Counted from the first letter of the stretch, positions 18,180-27,238 are shown. The stretch: DNA of 64,000 nucleotides from Pseudomonas abyssi (GCF_002307495.1 NZ_NTMR01000002.1:402982-466981); one strand, 5' to 3'. Made by a program: numbers and translations. Notes: generated from the sequence alone by a model not told the origin.

Positions 18180-19151
18180 TCATGGCCCGTCGTATCTGAT
18201 GGCCATACCGAATGCACCGGTGTGCGCCTCGTTGGTTACCGAGGTCACGCCGGGCACCCGGCGATAAAACGGGTAAACGCGCCATTGCTCGCCGCCCATC
18301 GCGATGATCTGGCCGGCCTCCAGATTGTCGACGCGCACGTAGCGGGCATGCGCCAGGTCTGCAACCTTCGATACCTTGCTCTCTGCTCTGACCAGCACTG
18401 GCTGGATCGGTAGCAGCGCTGCCTGCTGATTCCAGCCAACGCTGCGCACCAGGAGTGGGCTAAGGGGCACGTTCGCGTGAATCGTGTTGATGAGGCTGTG
18501 AGAGTTGCTGTTGGCGCTGGGCCACGGCCAAAGGTTGCCGTCAAAGCCTGTGCAAACGGCATTATTCTGGCTGTCTGCACTCTGGCTGCCACCGCTTCCA
18601 CTACCGTTTCCGTTCCACAACAGGCCTGCAGAGGTCTGGGAGTCAGAAGTATCATCTGTGCCGCGTGTCCCGCCCCCACCTAGAGCGCTGATTCTGATGC
18701 CTGCATTGTTAGGCCCACGCAAACGCCGACTGATTGCCGATAGCCACAGCCCTGACCCTGGCAGGTCGAGTGTTGACACCCCAAACGCGCACCATAGGTA
18801 GTAGTCCACGCTGTAGCGCACGACGAAATACACCTCGTCCGGGTCGGAGTGGATATGCACGTAATAATCGACGGGCCAAACCACCTGGTTGAGCAACCGG
18901 CTGGGGCAGCCGAGGCGCGGCATCTGGGGGGATGGGTCAGTCAATACCGCGGCGGCTTGGCCGGTGCCGCCCTGCAGCAAAATACCTTCACCCTCCGAAA
19001 ACGTCTCCGGGCTGCGCACCCATAGCTTCACGAATGCCGTGCCTTTGCTCAGGATGCCGTCATTCCACGCCCAGCCCTCGTCGGTACAAGCGGACACCAA
19101 GGCACTCAAAAGGTCGCCCCATGAGGCTGCGCTGCCGTTCACGTAAGCCAT
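18180..19151 (-). CDS. Tail-module virion protein A, paralogue of the next gene
   Basis: 323 residues, ATG overlapping the stop of the upstream gene by one base. The C-terminus IIAMGGEQWRVYPFYRR...FGMAIRYDG parallels the C-terminus of the 19151-19990 product (VIGGETWVVLQDAWR...YVALRMD), and both begin with a short helical part ending in a D-x-GW motif. A Gly/Ser-rich low-complexity stretch lies near residues 170-195. Presumably a structural tail or tip protein; function not established. Confidence 0.65.
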   Translation of the reverse strand: MAYVNGSAASWGDLLSALVSACTDEGWAWNDGILSKGTAFVKLWVRSPETFSEGEGILLQGGTGQAAAVLTDPSPQMPRLGCPSRLLNQVVWPVDYYVHIHSDPDEVYFVVRYSVDYYLWCAFGVSTLDLPGSGLWLSAISRRLRGPNNAGIRISALGGGGTRGTDDTSDSQTSAGLLWNGNGSGSGGSQSADSQNNAVCTGFDGNLWPWPSANSNSHSLINTIHANVPLSPLLVRSVGWNQQAALLPIQPVLVRAESKVSKVADLAHARYVRVDNLEAGQIIAMGGEQWRVYPFYRRVPGVTSVTNEAHTGAFGMAIRYDGP

Positions 19152-19990
19152 TAGCTATCCATCCTCAATGCGACGTAGTCGTTGAACCCGGTGCGCCAGG
19201 CGTCCTGCAGCACCACCCATGTCTCGCCGCCAATCACGAGAGTGTTTTCGGTTGCGTTGTCGAATCCGGTGATGTGGGCAACGCCATCCAGCTCACCCAA
19301 ATCGCCCAGGGTGTCCGAACTCAGGGCGATGTTGTTCAGCGCATAGTTGTCATTGGAATCGCGCTCTTGCGTGGTTGCGCCGGCCAACCACGGGTTTGCA
19401 TACGGCCAGCAGTCGGGCTGGTGCCACACGCCATCGTTGAACAGCACCCGCATGTTGGCTCCACCTCTGAACGGCATCGAATGACCGGTATCAGAAAACC
19501 GGGTCGCCGGGGTGCCGTTCAGCATGCCGCCTACCGCCAGTGGATAGGGGTACTGGCTCGGCCTGGCATAGGGTAAGTACTTGCCGGCATAGCCCAGCTC
19601 ATAAACCGGCGTCCCCACCTTCATGCCCAGCACAATGCGTTGCGGGTTTAGGGTCAGCCAGTAGTCAACACGCTGGTTGTGGCAGGGAATGCCAGAGAGC
19701 ATCGCCCCCGGCTGGCTATCAAACGGGTTACCCGGCACGTAGCCGGTGAAGCCGGCCGCGCACAGGTTGTAGTAGTCAGCGGCTGCATTCTGGTAGGTAC
19801 GAAACCCGACGAATATCTCCTCTTCGCCGCTGTAGCCAGCACCCTTGAGAATAAGCTCGCGGTTATCCGGCGCGGTGTCGTAGCGCAGCACCGTCCAGCC
19901 GTTGTCTGCAGCAAAGTCGCGGATCTGCTCCAGCATCGCGTAGTGCGCAAGCTGGCTGGTGTTATCGACGTATCCGATATCGTGTGGCAT
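19151..19990 (-). CDS. Tail-module virion protein B, paralogue of the previous gene
   Basis: 279 residues, starting MPHDIGYVDNTSQLAHYAML directly after the tape measure stop. The N-terminal segment (MLEQIRDFAADNGWTVLRYD) is followed by a long beta-rich region with many aromatic residues, and ends in VIGGETWVVLQDAWR and VALRMDS. It shares its overall plan with the 18180-19151 product. Likely a distal-tail structural protein in the B3-like scheme, from position only. Confidence 0.65.
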   Translation of the reverse strand: MPHDIGYVDNTSQLAHYAMLEQIRDFAADNGWTVLRYDTAPDNRELILKGAGYSGEEEIFVGFRTYQNAAADYYNLCAAGFTGYVPGNPFDSQPGAMLSGIPCHNQRVDYWLTLNPQRIVLGMKVGTPVYELGYAGKYLPYARPSQYPYPLAVGGMLNGTPATRFSDTGHSMPFRGGANMRVLFNDGVWHQPDCWPYANPWLAGATTQERDSNDNYALNNIALSSDTLGDLGELDGVAHITGFDNATENTLVIGGETWVVLQDAWRTGFNDYVALRMDS

Positions 19991-22900
19991 TTAAAGCTCC
20001 AGTAGCTGGCGAATGGTGGCCTTGTCTTCCTGCACGACGCTGAGGAACTTCTCGCGGCCCTGACGGCTCCACGCGCCATTGACGATGAACTGTTCCGGCA
20101 CCCCGACGAATACGTCGACGTTGTTCTGCAGCTGCGTGCCCTCGGCTCGGCCTGTCTCGGCAAGCTGGCCCGCGTTCATGACGGGCGACGGCATGGCAGG
20201 CGCCGGCACTCCGGCCAAGCCGCCGGTAGCCTGGCCGACCGCAAAGTGGTCATGTAGCGCTGCCCAGCCTCGGGCGTTGATGTCCTCCAGCAGCGGCAGC
20301 ATGCCGGGCTGGTTCACCACGGCAGCGCGGGTAACAAACTCTTCATTTGAGAGCCAGGTAGCGATGCTGTCGCTGGTGCCGGTACCGGGGCCGAGCACCT
20401 GGCCACCGGCCGCCCGCATCTTGCCGGCCTTAACCAGAGAGCCTGCCGCTCCCGCGCCACCCAGCCCGCCACCGAATGACGAAAACAACGCGCCCATGGC
20501 TGCGTTGGCCAGCTGGTTGGCAGCCATCTGCGCCATGGCCTGGATAACTGTTTGAGCCAGGGACTGAATCGCGCCGCGCAGGTCCATGGTGCCGGTGGCC
20601 AGCCCGGTCAGTGCGTTGGCCAGGCCGTCCTCCAGTCCGCCGCGCAGCGTCTCAACCAGCAGGCTGGTGGTGGACTGCAGCCGGATCATCTGGTTATCAA
20701 TCTCGGCAAGCACGGCCGTGGCCGCCTCACCAATTGCATCGGGCATGCTCGCCATGTCGTCCAGCATCGGCCGGATGCGCTCCAGCTCGTCAGCGGTAGC
20801 GCGGTGCAATTCCAGCAGCTGCTCGCGGGCCGCGACCTCAGACAGCAGTCCCGCGTCCTGCTGCACGTTGATGGATTGCTCGTCGCGCTGTTGTCGGGCG
20901 AGTACCTCATCGATCTGCCGCTCCAGCTCCTGCAGCTGGGCCTGCGCTGATTCCACACCGATCAGCTTGTCTACTAGGGTGGCTGAGTCAGTTTCGCCAC
21001 GCTCCAACAGCCGATCGCGCAGGGCGCCGTACTTGCGCTCAATTTCGGCCTCGGTCGCTTCGACGGCGTTACCAGTGGCCTTGAGGTAATCCAGCTGCAG
21101 CTGGGTCAGTAGTTGGGTGTCGCGCTTGGCTTGTTCATCGGATGCCTTCTGCCGCTCGGCAGCATCCAGCGCCTCCCACGCGGCCTCGGCCCGCTCGCGC
21201 ATGGCGCCGGTCAGGTTGCGCTGCTCCAGCTCGTACTCGCGGGTCGCGGCTTTGCCTTGGCCGAAGGTGGCGGCTTCCTTCTCCAGCTGCTCGACCCAGC
21301 GGCGGTTCTGCTCGGCCAGACGCTCGGCGTCGGACGTGCCCGAGCCACCGGTGGATTGAAAGCGCTTTTCAATGGCGGCAATGTCGCGGGCGACCAGGTC
21401 AGGAGAAATAGAAGGGTCGTTCGGGTCAGCGGCGCGAATGCGCTCGACTTTGGCCCGGTATTCCGCGATGGCCTTTTCACGCTGCTCAACGCGGGTGAGT
21501 GATTGCTCGCGGAGGTCCGCGATGAATTCCTGGGCCTCGATGGCTTCGTTGTTTAGGCGTCGTTCTTCGCCCTCGCGTTCAGCCCGCGCATCACGCTCCT
21601 GGATATCCAGGCGCAGTTGCTCGCGCTGAGCCTCCAGTTCGTCGTCGCGGCTAGTACGAACACGGAATGCCATCGGGTTGGGAGTAGCATTGCGGGCGCG
21701 CTGCTCGATCTCACGCTCGACCTTGGCCAGCTGCTGTTCAAGTGTGGCCTCGCGGCCAATGCCCAGCATCGCGTCCCAGGACTCCGCCGCGATCGACTTG
21801 ATGCCGCGCCATGCGGTTTCAATCAGCCCAAGGTTCTCCACCACCTGGCCTGCACGGCTTTGCATGGTGTTGGAGTAGGTATCCATCGCCAGGCGCACTG
21901 CGCCAATCTCGTCGCCCTGGTCTTTGAGGGAGCGGATCTGCTGCATGACGGAGGCAGTAAGGAAGCCGTACTGCTCATTCAGCTTGATGATGCCCTGCAC
22001 CGGATCGCGCGCGAGGCTCTCGTATTCTTCGACCGTCTCCTCGACCGCCTTACCCAGCGCGATCTGCAACTGGATGGCGGTCTGGGCTACCTGCTCCAGT
22101 TGATCACCTGCCAGCTTGCCCGATCGAGCGGCAGTAGCCAGTGCAGCGGCGGCCTGGCGCTGGGTACCCGCTATGCCGTCAATACGCTCTGCCATGGCAG
22201 CCAGCTGGTCGGAGCTGGTGCCGGCTGCGTTTCCAGTGAGAATCAGCGCCTCGCGGTACCGGCGCGCCTCTGCAGCGCCTTGCTCATGAGCAACAACAAG
22301 CCCTATAGCCGCTGCGGCAGCAGCGCCAATCGCCAGTGTCATCGGGTTAATTGAAGAGACGACCGCTCGGGCCGCTGGGCCGATACCGCCGAAGCTGTCC
22401 TTGATCTGGCCGCCTTGCTGGATAGCCACCATCCATACGGGCATGCCGGTTGCCAGGCTGGTGGTGACGTCGGTGAGCTGCATTGGCAGCTGACGCATCG
22501 CCTGCTGATACTGGCGGGTGGTGAGGGCCGCGCGGCCGGTCATGTCTGAGGCCGCTGCTAGGCGGTTGCGGTTCTCTGCCAGCTTGGTGTTGTAGACAGA
22601 CCAGGTCTCGGTATCGATGCGCCCGGCGCGGTGCGCCTGGGCCAGTTGGCGCTCCATGGCATCGAGCCGGTCCAGTTCACGAACCACCGGGTCAATACGG
22701 CCCAGCAGATCGGTCAGCTCCTGCGCCTGCTCGTCGGCAGCAGTGGCGGCCGTGCGCGTCGAGGTTGCGACCTTTTCCTGGGCTGAAGCTGTCGAGGTCG
22801 CCCCTCGCTCTGCTTGGTGGTAAGCGTTCATTGCTGCCGTCTGTGCGGCAGCGACCTTTGCCGACGAAGCGTCAGCCCGGTCCAATGCGGTACTCATTTG

Positions 22901-23299
22901 CACAGCGCTTTGCGCTGCCTGCTCGTGGGCATTCGCTTGCGCCAGGCTGGCGTCCACCATCATGCGAATCCGCAGCGCTTGCTGCTCGGCAGATTCACCC
23001 ACCTTGGCTAGGTCTGAAGCGGTGGCTTCAGCGGACTCACCGACCTTAGCTATATCAATTGCGGCGGTGTCTGCGACGGAGCCAGCATCGCCCAAGGCGT
23101 TACTCAGTTCATCGCCAAGGACTTTCACACGGGGAGCCACCCGATCAGCAGATTCTCCCACCTTCGACAGGTCTGTCGCTGCCGTACCAGCAGCACTTCC
23201 GGTGTTGGTCAGCTCCTGCGAAAACTCCTGCAGCTCGGCCTTGCCCTGGTCAAGGTCGGCTTTGATTCGGAGGGCTATTTCGAGGTCTTTGTTCGACAT
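19991..23299 (-). CDS. Tail length tape measure protein (lambda gpH type)
   Basis: 1102 residues. Long helical and coiled-coil regions flank a hydrophobic core near 290-370 (QLPMQLTDVTTSLATGMPVW, then PMTLAIGAAAAAAIGLVVAH), the TMP_2 signature of lambda gpH-like proteins. The N-terminal 100 residues contain repeated 'KVGESA' heptad-like units. Start 23299 (MSNKDLEIALRIKADLDQGK) is chosen; an upstream in-frame TTG at 23371 would begin inside a conserved promoter-like palindrome. It is the first gene of the third late block. The length implies a long flexible, siphovirus tail. Confidence 0.88.
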   Translation of the reverse strand: MSNKDLEIALRIKADLDQGKAELQEFSQELTNTGSAAGTAATDLSKVGESADRVAPRVKVLGDELSNALGDAGSVADTAAIDIAKVGESAEATASDLAKVGESAEQQALRIRMMVDASLAQANAHEQAAQSAVQMSTALDRADASSAKVAAAQTAAMNAYHQAERGATSTASAQEKVATSTRTAATAADEQAQELTDLLGRIDPVVRELDRLDAMERQLAQAHRAGRIDTETWSVYNTKLAENRNRLAAASDMTGRAALTTRQYQQAMRQLPMQLTDVTTSLATGMPVWMVAIQQGGQIKDSFGGIGPAARAVVSSINPMTLAIGAAAAAAIGLVVAHEQGAAEARRYREALILTGNAAGTSSDQLAAMAERIDGIAGTQRQAAAALATAARSGKLAGDQLEQVAQTAIQLQIALGKAVEETVEEYESLARDPVQGIIKLNEQYGFLTASVMQQIRSLKDQGDEIGAVRLAMDTYSNTMQSRAGQVVENLGLIETAWRGIKSIAAESWDAMLGIGREATLEQQLAKVEREIEQRARNATPNPMAFRVRTSRDDELEAQREQLRLDIQERDARAEREGEERRLNNEAIEAQEFIADLREQSLTRVEQREKAIAEYRAKVERIRAADPNDPSISPDLVARDIAAIEKRFQSTGGSGTSDAERLAEQNRRWVEQLEKEAATFGQGKAATREYELEQRNLTGAMRERAEAAWEALDAAERQKASDEQAKRDTQLLTQLQLDYLKATGNAVEATEAEIERKYGALRDRLLERGETDSATLVDKLIGVESAQAQLQELERQIDEVLARQQRDEQSINVQQDAGLLSEVAAREQLLELHRATADELERIRPMLDDMASMPDAIGEAATAVLAEIDNQMIRLQSTTSLLVETLRGGLEDGLANALTGLATGTMDLRGAIQSLAQTVIQAMAQMAANQLANAAMGALFSSFGGGLGGAGAAGSLVKAGKMRAAGGQVLGPGTGTSDSIATWLSNEEFVTRAAVVNQPGMLPLLEDINARGWAALHDHFAVGQATGGLAGVPAPAMPSPVMNAGQLAETGRAEGTQLQNNVDVFVGVPEQFIVNGAWSRQGREKFLSVVQEDKATIRQLLEL

Positions 23300-23356
23300 G
23301 GGCGCATGGGTCTGAGGAAGTTCAGTCCCATGGTCGCGCGCGCGTGATGAGATGTA

Positions 23357-23374
23357 TTTTTGCCGGCGCAAAAA
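23357..23374 (-). promoter_or_regulatory. Late promoter/activator motif, copy 3 (before the tape measure gene)
   Basis: On the minus strand TTTTTGCGCCGGCAAAAATACA: a 7-4-7 palindrome followed by the shared TACA. The same motif occurs at 28791-28810 and 36885-36903, each before a late block. This copy lies 57 bp before the tape measure start and directly after a terminator. No clear -35 is visible, which fits an activator-dependent promoter. Confidence 0.65.
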
Positions 23375-23393
23375 GAAAGCGGCCGAAGCCGCT
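23370..23393 (-). terminator. Rho-independent terminator after the tail chaperone genes
   Basis: On the minus strand AGCGGC-TTCG-GCCGCT followed by TTCTTTTT: a 6-bp GC stem with a stable TTCG loop and a T run. The T run merges with the palindrome of late-promoter copy 3, so one block ends where the next begins. Confidence 0.8.
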
Positions 23394-23449
23394 GATGCCT
23401 ATCCGTTGGGGCCGACCGGCTGCATCCCGCAGCCTCCCTGGTACCCTGA

Positions 23450-24093
23450 CTAAACCTTGATCTTGTCCAGATGCTCCTGCGCCACCTTGCCGCCCATGAA
23501 GCCGGCGTTTACGTCGCTTACCAGCTGGCGGCGCTTGCTGCGGTCGCGGGCCAGAGCCCTGTCCAGATACAGATTCACTTGGCGGCGGGTGTAGCGGCCG
23601 ATGTCTTCTGGTCGGTGGCCGTGCTCGATGAGGACGGCGTAGGCATCGCCCCAGCGTCCACTGCTGCCTTGACCATGTTGGCCTTGATGCGGTCGAACAC
23701 CCTCCGCAAGAAAAAAGGGGCGTTTACGATCCACCACAGGTACATCAGGTTCATGCCGTTGCGGTCATCCAGGCCGCGAACCCACTCGACCTCAACATCG
23801 GCTGCAATGGCGATCAATTGCTCCACCTGGTCCGCATGCGCCGCGAGCAGCGCCACGATCTCTTCAAGCGGCGGCGAACGCTCGATGGTCACCGCTTGGC
23901 TGATGTCATCAACAATGCCTTTGTACAGGGGGGCGATCTTCAGCCCTTCAATAAACCCGTACTCGCGCATGGTGATGGCCCGGCCGGCGATGGTCGTCGA
24001 GCGATCCGGGTGAAGCACTTCCAGATCATCTGCGCCCACCTCGGCGGGTGCCGAGGCAGGTGCGACGATATCGGCCTGCTTTTTACGCGCCAT
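23450..24093 (-). CDS. Tail assembly chaperone, G-T type fusion made by -1 frameshift
   Basis: Two frames overlap between 23575 and 23737. In the upstream frame the minus strand reads GCC CCT TTT TTC TTG; the run CCCCTTTTTTC contains two canonical slippery heptamers, CCCTTTT and TTTTTTC. A -1 slip joins about 128 residues of the first protein to 86 residues of the second frame (LAEGVRPHQ... to EHLDKIKV), giving about 214 residues. Siphovirus tails commonly make such a G/GT pair between the tail tube and tape measure genes, exactly where this lies. The downstream frame has no ribosome binding site of its own. Confidence 0.82.
23575..24093 (-). CDS. Tail assembly chaperone, unshifted product (G-like)
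   Basis: 172 residues: the product when no frameshift occurs. N-terminal low-complexity Ala/Pro region, then VLHPDRSTTIAGRAITMREYGFIEGLKI and a helical part to LWWIVNAPFFLRR near 120-131. It binds the tape measure protein and recruits tail tube subunits in known systems. After the slippery run the zero frame adds only a polar tail (STATDQKTSAATPAAK), the usual fate of the unshifted G protein. Two bp separate it from the tail tube gene. Confidence 0.8.
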   Translation of the reverse strand: MARKKQADIVAPASAPAEVGADDLEVLHPDRSTTIAGRAITMREYGFIEGLKIAPLYKGIVDDISQAVTIERSPPLEEIVALLAAHADQVEQLIAIAADVEVEWVRGLDDRNGMNLMYLWWIVNAPFFLRRVFDRIKANMVKAAVDAGAMPTPSSSSTATDQKTSAATPAAK

Positions 24094-24095
24094 GG

Positions 24096-24857
24096 TCAGT
24101 AGCCCACGGTGACAACTTGAGCAAACTGCCCAAGTTCGCCATCAGCTGGTTTGCTGGTGTCCTTCAGCGGTTTGAAGCTGACCGGAGATTGCGCAAGTTG
24201 CTGACCGTTGTTGATCAGCTCCAGGTTCTGCAGCAGACCAGGACTCACCTTGTAAAACTGGACGTACTGCTTCTTGTTGCCCTCGGCCAAGTTGATGCCC
24301 TTGTAGCGCAGGGCAATTTCCCCTTTCTGGCCATTCAGCAAGGCAACACGCTTGTACGCGCTATGGCTGTACGAAACCTTCAGCGGCATGGTCGGCGCGG
24401 GGTCCGGCAGCGAGTTAAAGGTCAGCTCGTTGTAGCCGTCGTACTCGTAATGAGACGGGTCAATGGTCGCCGGGGTACCGGTGCTGTCGATCACCACGAT
24501 GTTGGAAAGACCGAAGTCATCAAGCACCAGCACGTCACCTGCGGCCACAGTGCCAAGGGGTTCTTCCGAAACCGTGCCGGCTGCCTTCTCGGTGTTAGTG
24601 CCACGGGTGAATTGCGCAACGTTCTCGGCCGATAGGGACTGCAGCGTGATAGAACCGTTACACGTGACGCCAGTGACGATTTCCCGCACCTCGCTCTTTT
24701 CACCACTGTAGGACTCATTGTGCGAGAACTTTGCCTCTTCAATAGCAAGAGCCATCGCACTCACGTCGCCCAGCCACCGCCAGGCACCGATCACACCATC
24801 TACGATTGGCGCGATCTCAACTTTACCCTGGCCGTATTGATAGACTTCCTGGCTCAT
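24096..24857 (-). CDS. Major tail tube protein
   Basis: 253 residues with a beta-rich pattern; MSQEVYQYGQGKVEIAPIVDG at the start and HNESYSGEKSEVREIVTGVTC near 45-65 resemble tail tube proteins of B3-like phages, which polymerise around the tape measure to form the non-contractile tube. Its place directly before the chaperone and tape measure genes supports this. The ATG overlaps the stop of the 59-residue gene upstream (ATGA). No signal or membrane segment. Confidence 0.75.
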   Translation of the reverse strand: MSQEVYQYGQGKVEIAPIVDGVIGAWRWLGDVSAMALAIEEAKFSHNESYSGEKSEVREIVTGVTCNGSITLQSLSAENVAQFTRGTNTEKAAGTVSEEPLGTVAAGDVLVLDDFGLSNIVVIDSTGTPATIDPSHYEYDGYNELTFNSLPDPAPTMPLKVSYSHSAYKRVALLNGQKGEIALRYKGINLAEGNKKQYVQFYKVSPGLLQNLELINNGQQLAQSPVSFKPLKDTSKPADGELGQFAQVVTVGY

Positions 24858-25033
24858 TTCTCACCCCCAGTCTTGGGTTTGTCTTCAACTGCAGGCGCAG
24901 CGGCTTCGATCACGCCGAGGCCCAGCAACCAGTCACGGGTTGGTTCCGTGACGTCGATTTTGGCGCCGGCCTTGTAATCCTTACCGGCATGCTTGTGAGC
25001 CTTCAGCAGGGTCACCTTGATTGTCTTGCTCAT
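24854..25033 (-). CDS. Small DUF7210-like protein of the tail module
   Basis: 59 residues, read directly: ATG at 25033, stop TGA at 24854-24856. The product begins MSKTIKVTLLKAHKHAGKDY and contains DVTEPTRDWLLGLGVIEA. This fits the small DUF7210-like proteins common in Mu-like phages between gp37 and the tail tube. It overlaps its neighbours by four bases on each side, strong evidence that it is translated. Precise role unknown. Confidence 0.75.
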   Translation of the reverse strand: MSKTIKVTLLKAHKHAGKDYKAGAKIDVTEPTRDWLLGLGVIEAAAPAVEDKPKTGGEK

Positions 25034-25464
25034 GTATTTCCCCTGAGAACGTGGGTTGTGGTGAAAACATCAATCCAGAGCACCCGGCTGGCGTCGCTGT
25101 CCAGTGCGTCGCCCTGCAGCCAAACGATGGGGCTCCAGCCTTCGGGCGTCCAACCATTCAGCGCCTGGCGCACTGCGCCGACGATGCTGCTGATATCGTC
25201 CAGTGCGGCCTTGCCGGACTGATCGCGGTAATTCTGCGCAACGATCACAACGCCGAAGGTCGCCTGGGCCGGTGTGGCTCGACGCGGCTGCGGGGTGCCC
25301 GCCGCCGGGTTGCGCTCGGAGGCCAGCACCACATACGCGCTGCCGGGCCGAAAACTGCTCAGATCCTTGATCTGGCTGTACTCAACCACGCCGGCAACCG
25401 TATCCAGAGCCGGCACAGCGGCCTTCAGGCGCGCTTCGATGATTGAGGTATCAAGCGGGTTCAT
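25030..25464 (-). CDS. Mu gp37-like protein, probable tail terminator
   Basis: 144 residues of the gp37 family: a helical start (IIEARLKAAVPAL), then beta strands through SAYVVLASERNPAAG, TFGVVIVAQNYRDQSG and the C-terminal WIDVFTTTHVLRG. Proteins at this place cap the tail tube and join it to the head. It overlaps the DUF1320 gene by four bases and the DUF7210-like gene by four. Function from family and gene order. Confidence 0.72.
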   Translation of the reverse strand: MNPLDTSIIEARLKAAVPALDTVAGVVEYSQIKDLSSFRPGSAYVVLASERNPAAGTPQPRRATPAQATFGVVIVAQNYRDQSGKAALDDISSIVGAVRQALNGWTPEGWSPIVWLQGDALDSDASRVLWIDVFTTTHVLRGNT

Positions 25465-25976
25465 CGGAACGCCTTCAGCTCTTTGCGGCTGAACACACTC
25501 GGCGACGCATCAAAGCGCACATCAATCGCGCTCGGGCTGGCCTGCACCGGGTCGTAGACGCCCAGGCTGAACTTGCCGTCTGCTGTCAGCTGCAGCAGCT
25601 TCATCGCGTCGCGGTAGTCCCGCACGATCGGGTCGGTACCCTCGTTGCTGACTCGGTGCTGGTGCAGGTTGTACCGAGTGATGGCCCGGCACCACACGGT
25701 CACCATGTCCGGCACCGGATCGAGTGGCAGGTACCCACGCTTGGCCAGGAATCCGTCAATCACCGCTGCAGCGTCTTTCACCGCATCATCAATGCGGGCA
25801 AGGGCCTCATCGGCTCGGGCGTTTTCGTCAGCCGTCCAGCTGCTGCGGTCGGCGCCGGTCAGGGCGGCTTCCATCAGCTCTGGCGGGGTCGCGCGCAGGT
25901 GCGCCGGAGTAGCCGCCTCGGCCAACTCCTTTGCACCTGGCCGCTCGGCCAGCTGGGCGTGGGTGATGTAGCTCAC
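25461..25976 (-). CDS. DUF1320 protein (Mu gp36), head-tail connector
   Basis: 171 residues. MSYITHAQLAERPGAKEL and RIDDAVKDAAAVIDGFLAKRGYLPLDPVPD followed by ITRYNLH match the DUF1320/gp36 family, thought to be a head-tail adaptor in Mu-like phages. An insertion at 20-55 is Ala/Asp-rich. It overlaps the adjacent genes by four bases on both sides, part of a tightly coupled head-to-tail block. Confidence 0.8.
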   Translation of the reverse strand: MSYITHAQLAERPGAKELAEAATPAHLRATPPELMEAALTGADRSSWTADENARADEALARIDDAVKDAAAVIDGFLAKRGYLPLDPVPDMVTVWCRAITRYNLHQHRVSNEGTDPIVRDYRDAMKLLQLTADGKFSLGVYDPVQASPSAIDVRFDASPSVFSRKELKAFR

Positions 25977-26335
25977 TCGGCGTCATCCTCGGCGGTGACG
26001 CTGGTGCGCTCGACCACCAGATTGGGGTCAGACTCCAGCGTCTCGATCTGCTCATCCGTCAGGGCATCCAGCGCGATGCCGAAACCCTCACGGGTAAAGC
26101 GAAAGCCGCAGCGGCGGAATGACTCCGGTACCGACCGAATCCACAGCGCTTCTACGGCAGCACCCTCCTTGGCAGCCTCCGCGCTGGGCATCTCCTGTGC
26201 TGCCGGGGCAGCGGTAGCGGCCGAGGCCGCTTTCTCGGTGGGTTGTGCGGTTGCCTGGTCAGCGGCCGGCGTACTTGTCGCCGGCTGCTTGTCCTGGTCT
26301 TTGGTGATGGTAGCGGCGGGTTTCTTGGCAGCCAT
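25973..26335 (-). CDS. Mu gp35-like (HI1506-related) protein
   Basis: 120 residues. The first 60 are Ala/Pro/Thr/Lys-rich low complexity; the folded end carries LWIRSVPESFRRCGFRFTREG and ALTDEQIETLESDPNLVV, the small domain shared by Mu gp35 and HI1506-like proteins. Position between gp36 and the major head gene agrees. Its role in head completion is presumed; no enzymatic motif is seen. Confidence 0.68.
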   Translation of the reverse strand: MAAKKPAATITKDQDKQPATSTPAADQATAQPTEKAASAATAAPAAQEMPSAEAAKEGAAVEALWIRSVPESFRRCGFRFTREGFGIALDALTDEQIETLESDPNLVVERTSVTAEDDAE

Positions 26336-26344
26336 GGTGCCCCC

Positions 26345-27238
26345 TTACGCAAGCCACGGGGTGACGAGCACGTCGACCGCGTCGCGGTTGATGTTGGTTG
26401 CGCCGGCTGCATTGCGCTCGGCCTTGACGACCTCAAGCGCGGCTTCGCGCAGCGTCGGGGGCACGACCAGCAGTTTCGGGCGAATGTTCAGGGGGCGCTC
26501 GTTGTCGCCTTTCAGGCTCTGCATCGACGCATACGCATCATTGAAGCTCGACGCGTCCAGCGCTTCCTTGGAGCCATGGGCCAACTGCCAGAGACCGAAG
26601 CCGACATTGAGGCGGGCATCCACGCCGTACACAAATTCCTTGCGGGTGAATACGTTCTCGTCGGTTTCCTGGTTCTTGGCCACGAAGTTGTACGGCTTGC
26701 GCTTCTGCAGCAGGATCGGCCGGATCATGCGCGTGGTATCTAGCAGGAACCACGGCGTGCCAGAGCCGCCCTGGAAGTTACTGACCGACTGCTCGACGCC
26801 GGCCTTGTTCAGCACCGGGTGATCGGTATCAAAGAAGTTCTGGCCGTCGTAGCACTTCTGGTTGAAACCGTCTTTCAACAGCGCATACACCAGCTCGGCC
26901 GGGTGCTCCTTCGCGTCCTGGCCGAGCTGGGCCATCAGCGGGGTGTACACGCCGTACTGGTCGTCCTCGATCGCTTCGCGCGGGACGCCGACGGTGTTCT
27001 CAAAGGTCCGGTTCTTGATCGAATAGCCGTGCTGCTTCAGGTTCTGGATGACGCGGTCGCCAATCCACTCACGGAAGCCGGTAGTCTGGCCCAGCCAGCC
27101 GTATTCCTCGGTGGCGGTGGTCGACTTCACTTCGAGCACGATCTGGTCATAGTCGACCAGGGCATCAGTGAATGCCTGTGCAAAGGCGGCCTTGAACGCG
27201 ACATTCAGGGTTTTCAGGTTGCCACTGTTGATGATCAT
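26345..27238 (-). CDS. Major head protein (Mu gpT family)
   Basis: 297 residues, the expected length for gpT. MIINSGNLKTLNVAFKAAFAQAF, then STTATEEYGWLGQTTGFREWIGDR near 40-63, FENTVGVPREAIEDDQYGVY and the later RPLNIRPKLLVVPPTLREAA are classic for Mu-like major capsid proteins. It assembles the icosahedral shell on the protease/scaffold. It is preceded closely by a decoration-type gene and the protease, the Mu I-T order. Confidence 0.93.
   Translation of the reverse strand: MIINSGNLKTLNVAFKAAFAQAFTDALVDYDQIVLEVKSTTATEEYGWLGQTTGFREWIGDRVIQNLKQHGYSIKNRTFENTVGVPREAIEDDQYGVYTPLMAQLGQDAKEHPAELVYALLKDGFNQKCYDGQNFFDTDHPVLNKAGVEQSVSNFQGGSGTPWFLLDTTRMIRPILLQKRKPYNFVAKNQETDENVFTRKEFVYGVDARLNVGFGLWQLAHGSKEALDASSFNDAYASMQSLKGDNERPLNIRPKLLVVPPTLREAALEVVKAERNAAGATNINRDAVDVLVTPWLA

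Noticed and set aside
23299..23371. Upstream TTG start for the tape measure gene
   Set aside because: It would begin inside the conserved late palindrome and terminator T run; the ATG at 23299 gives a normal N-terminus.
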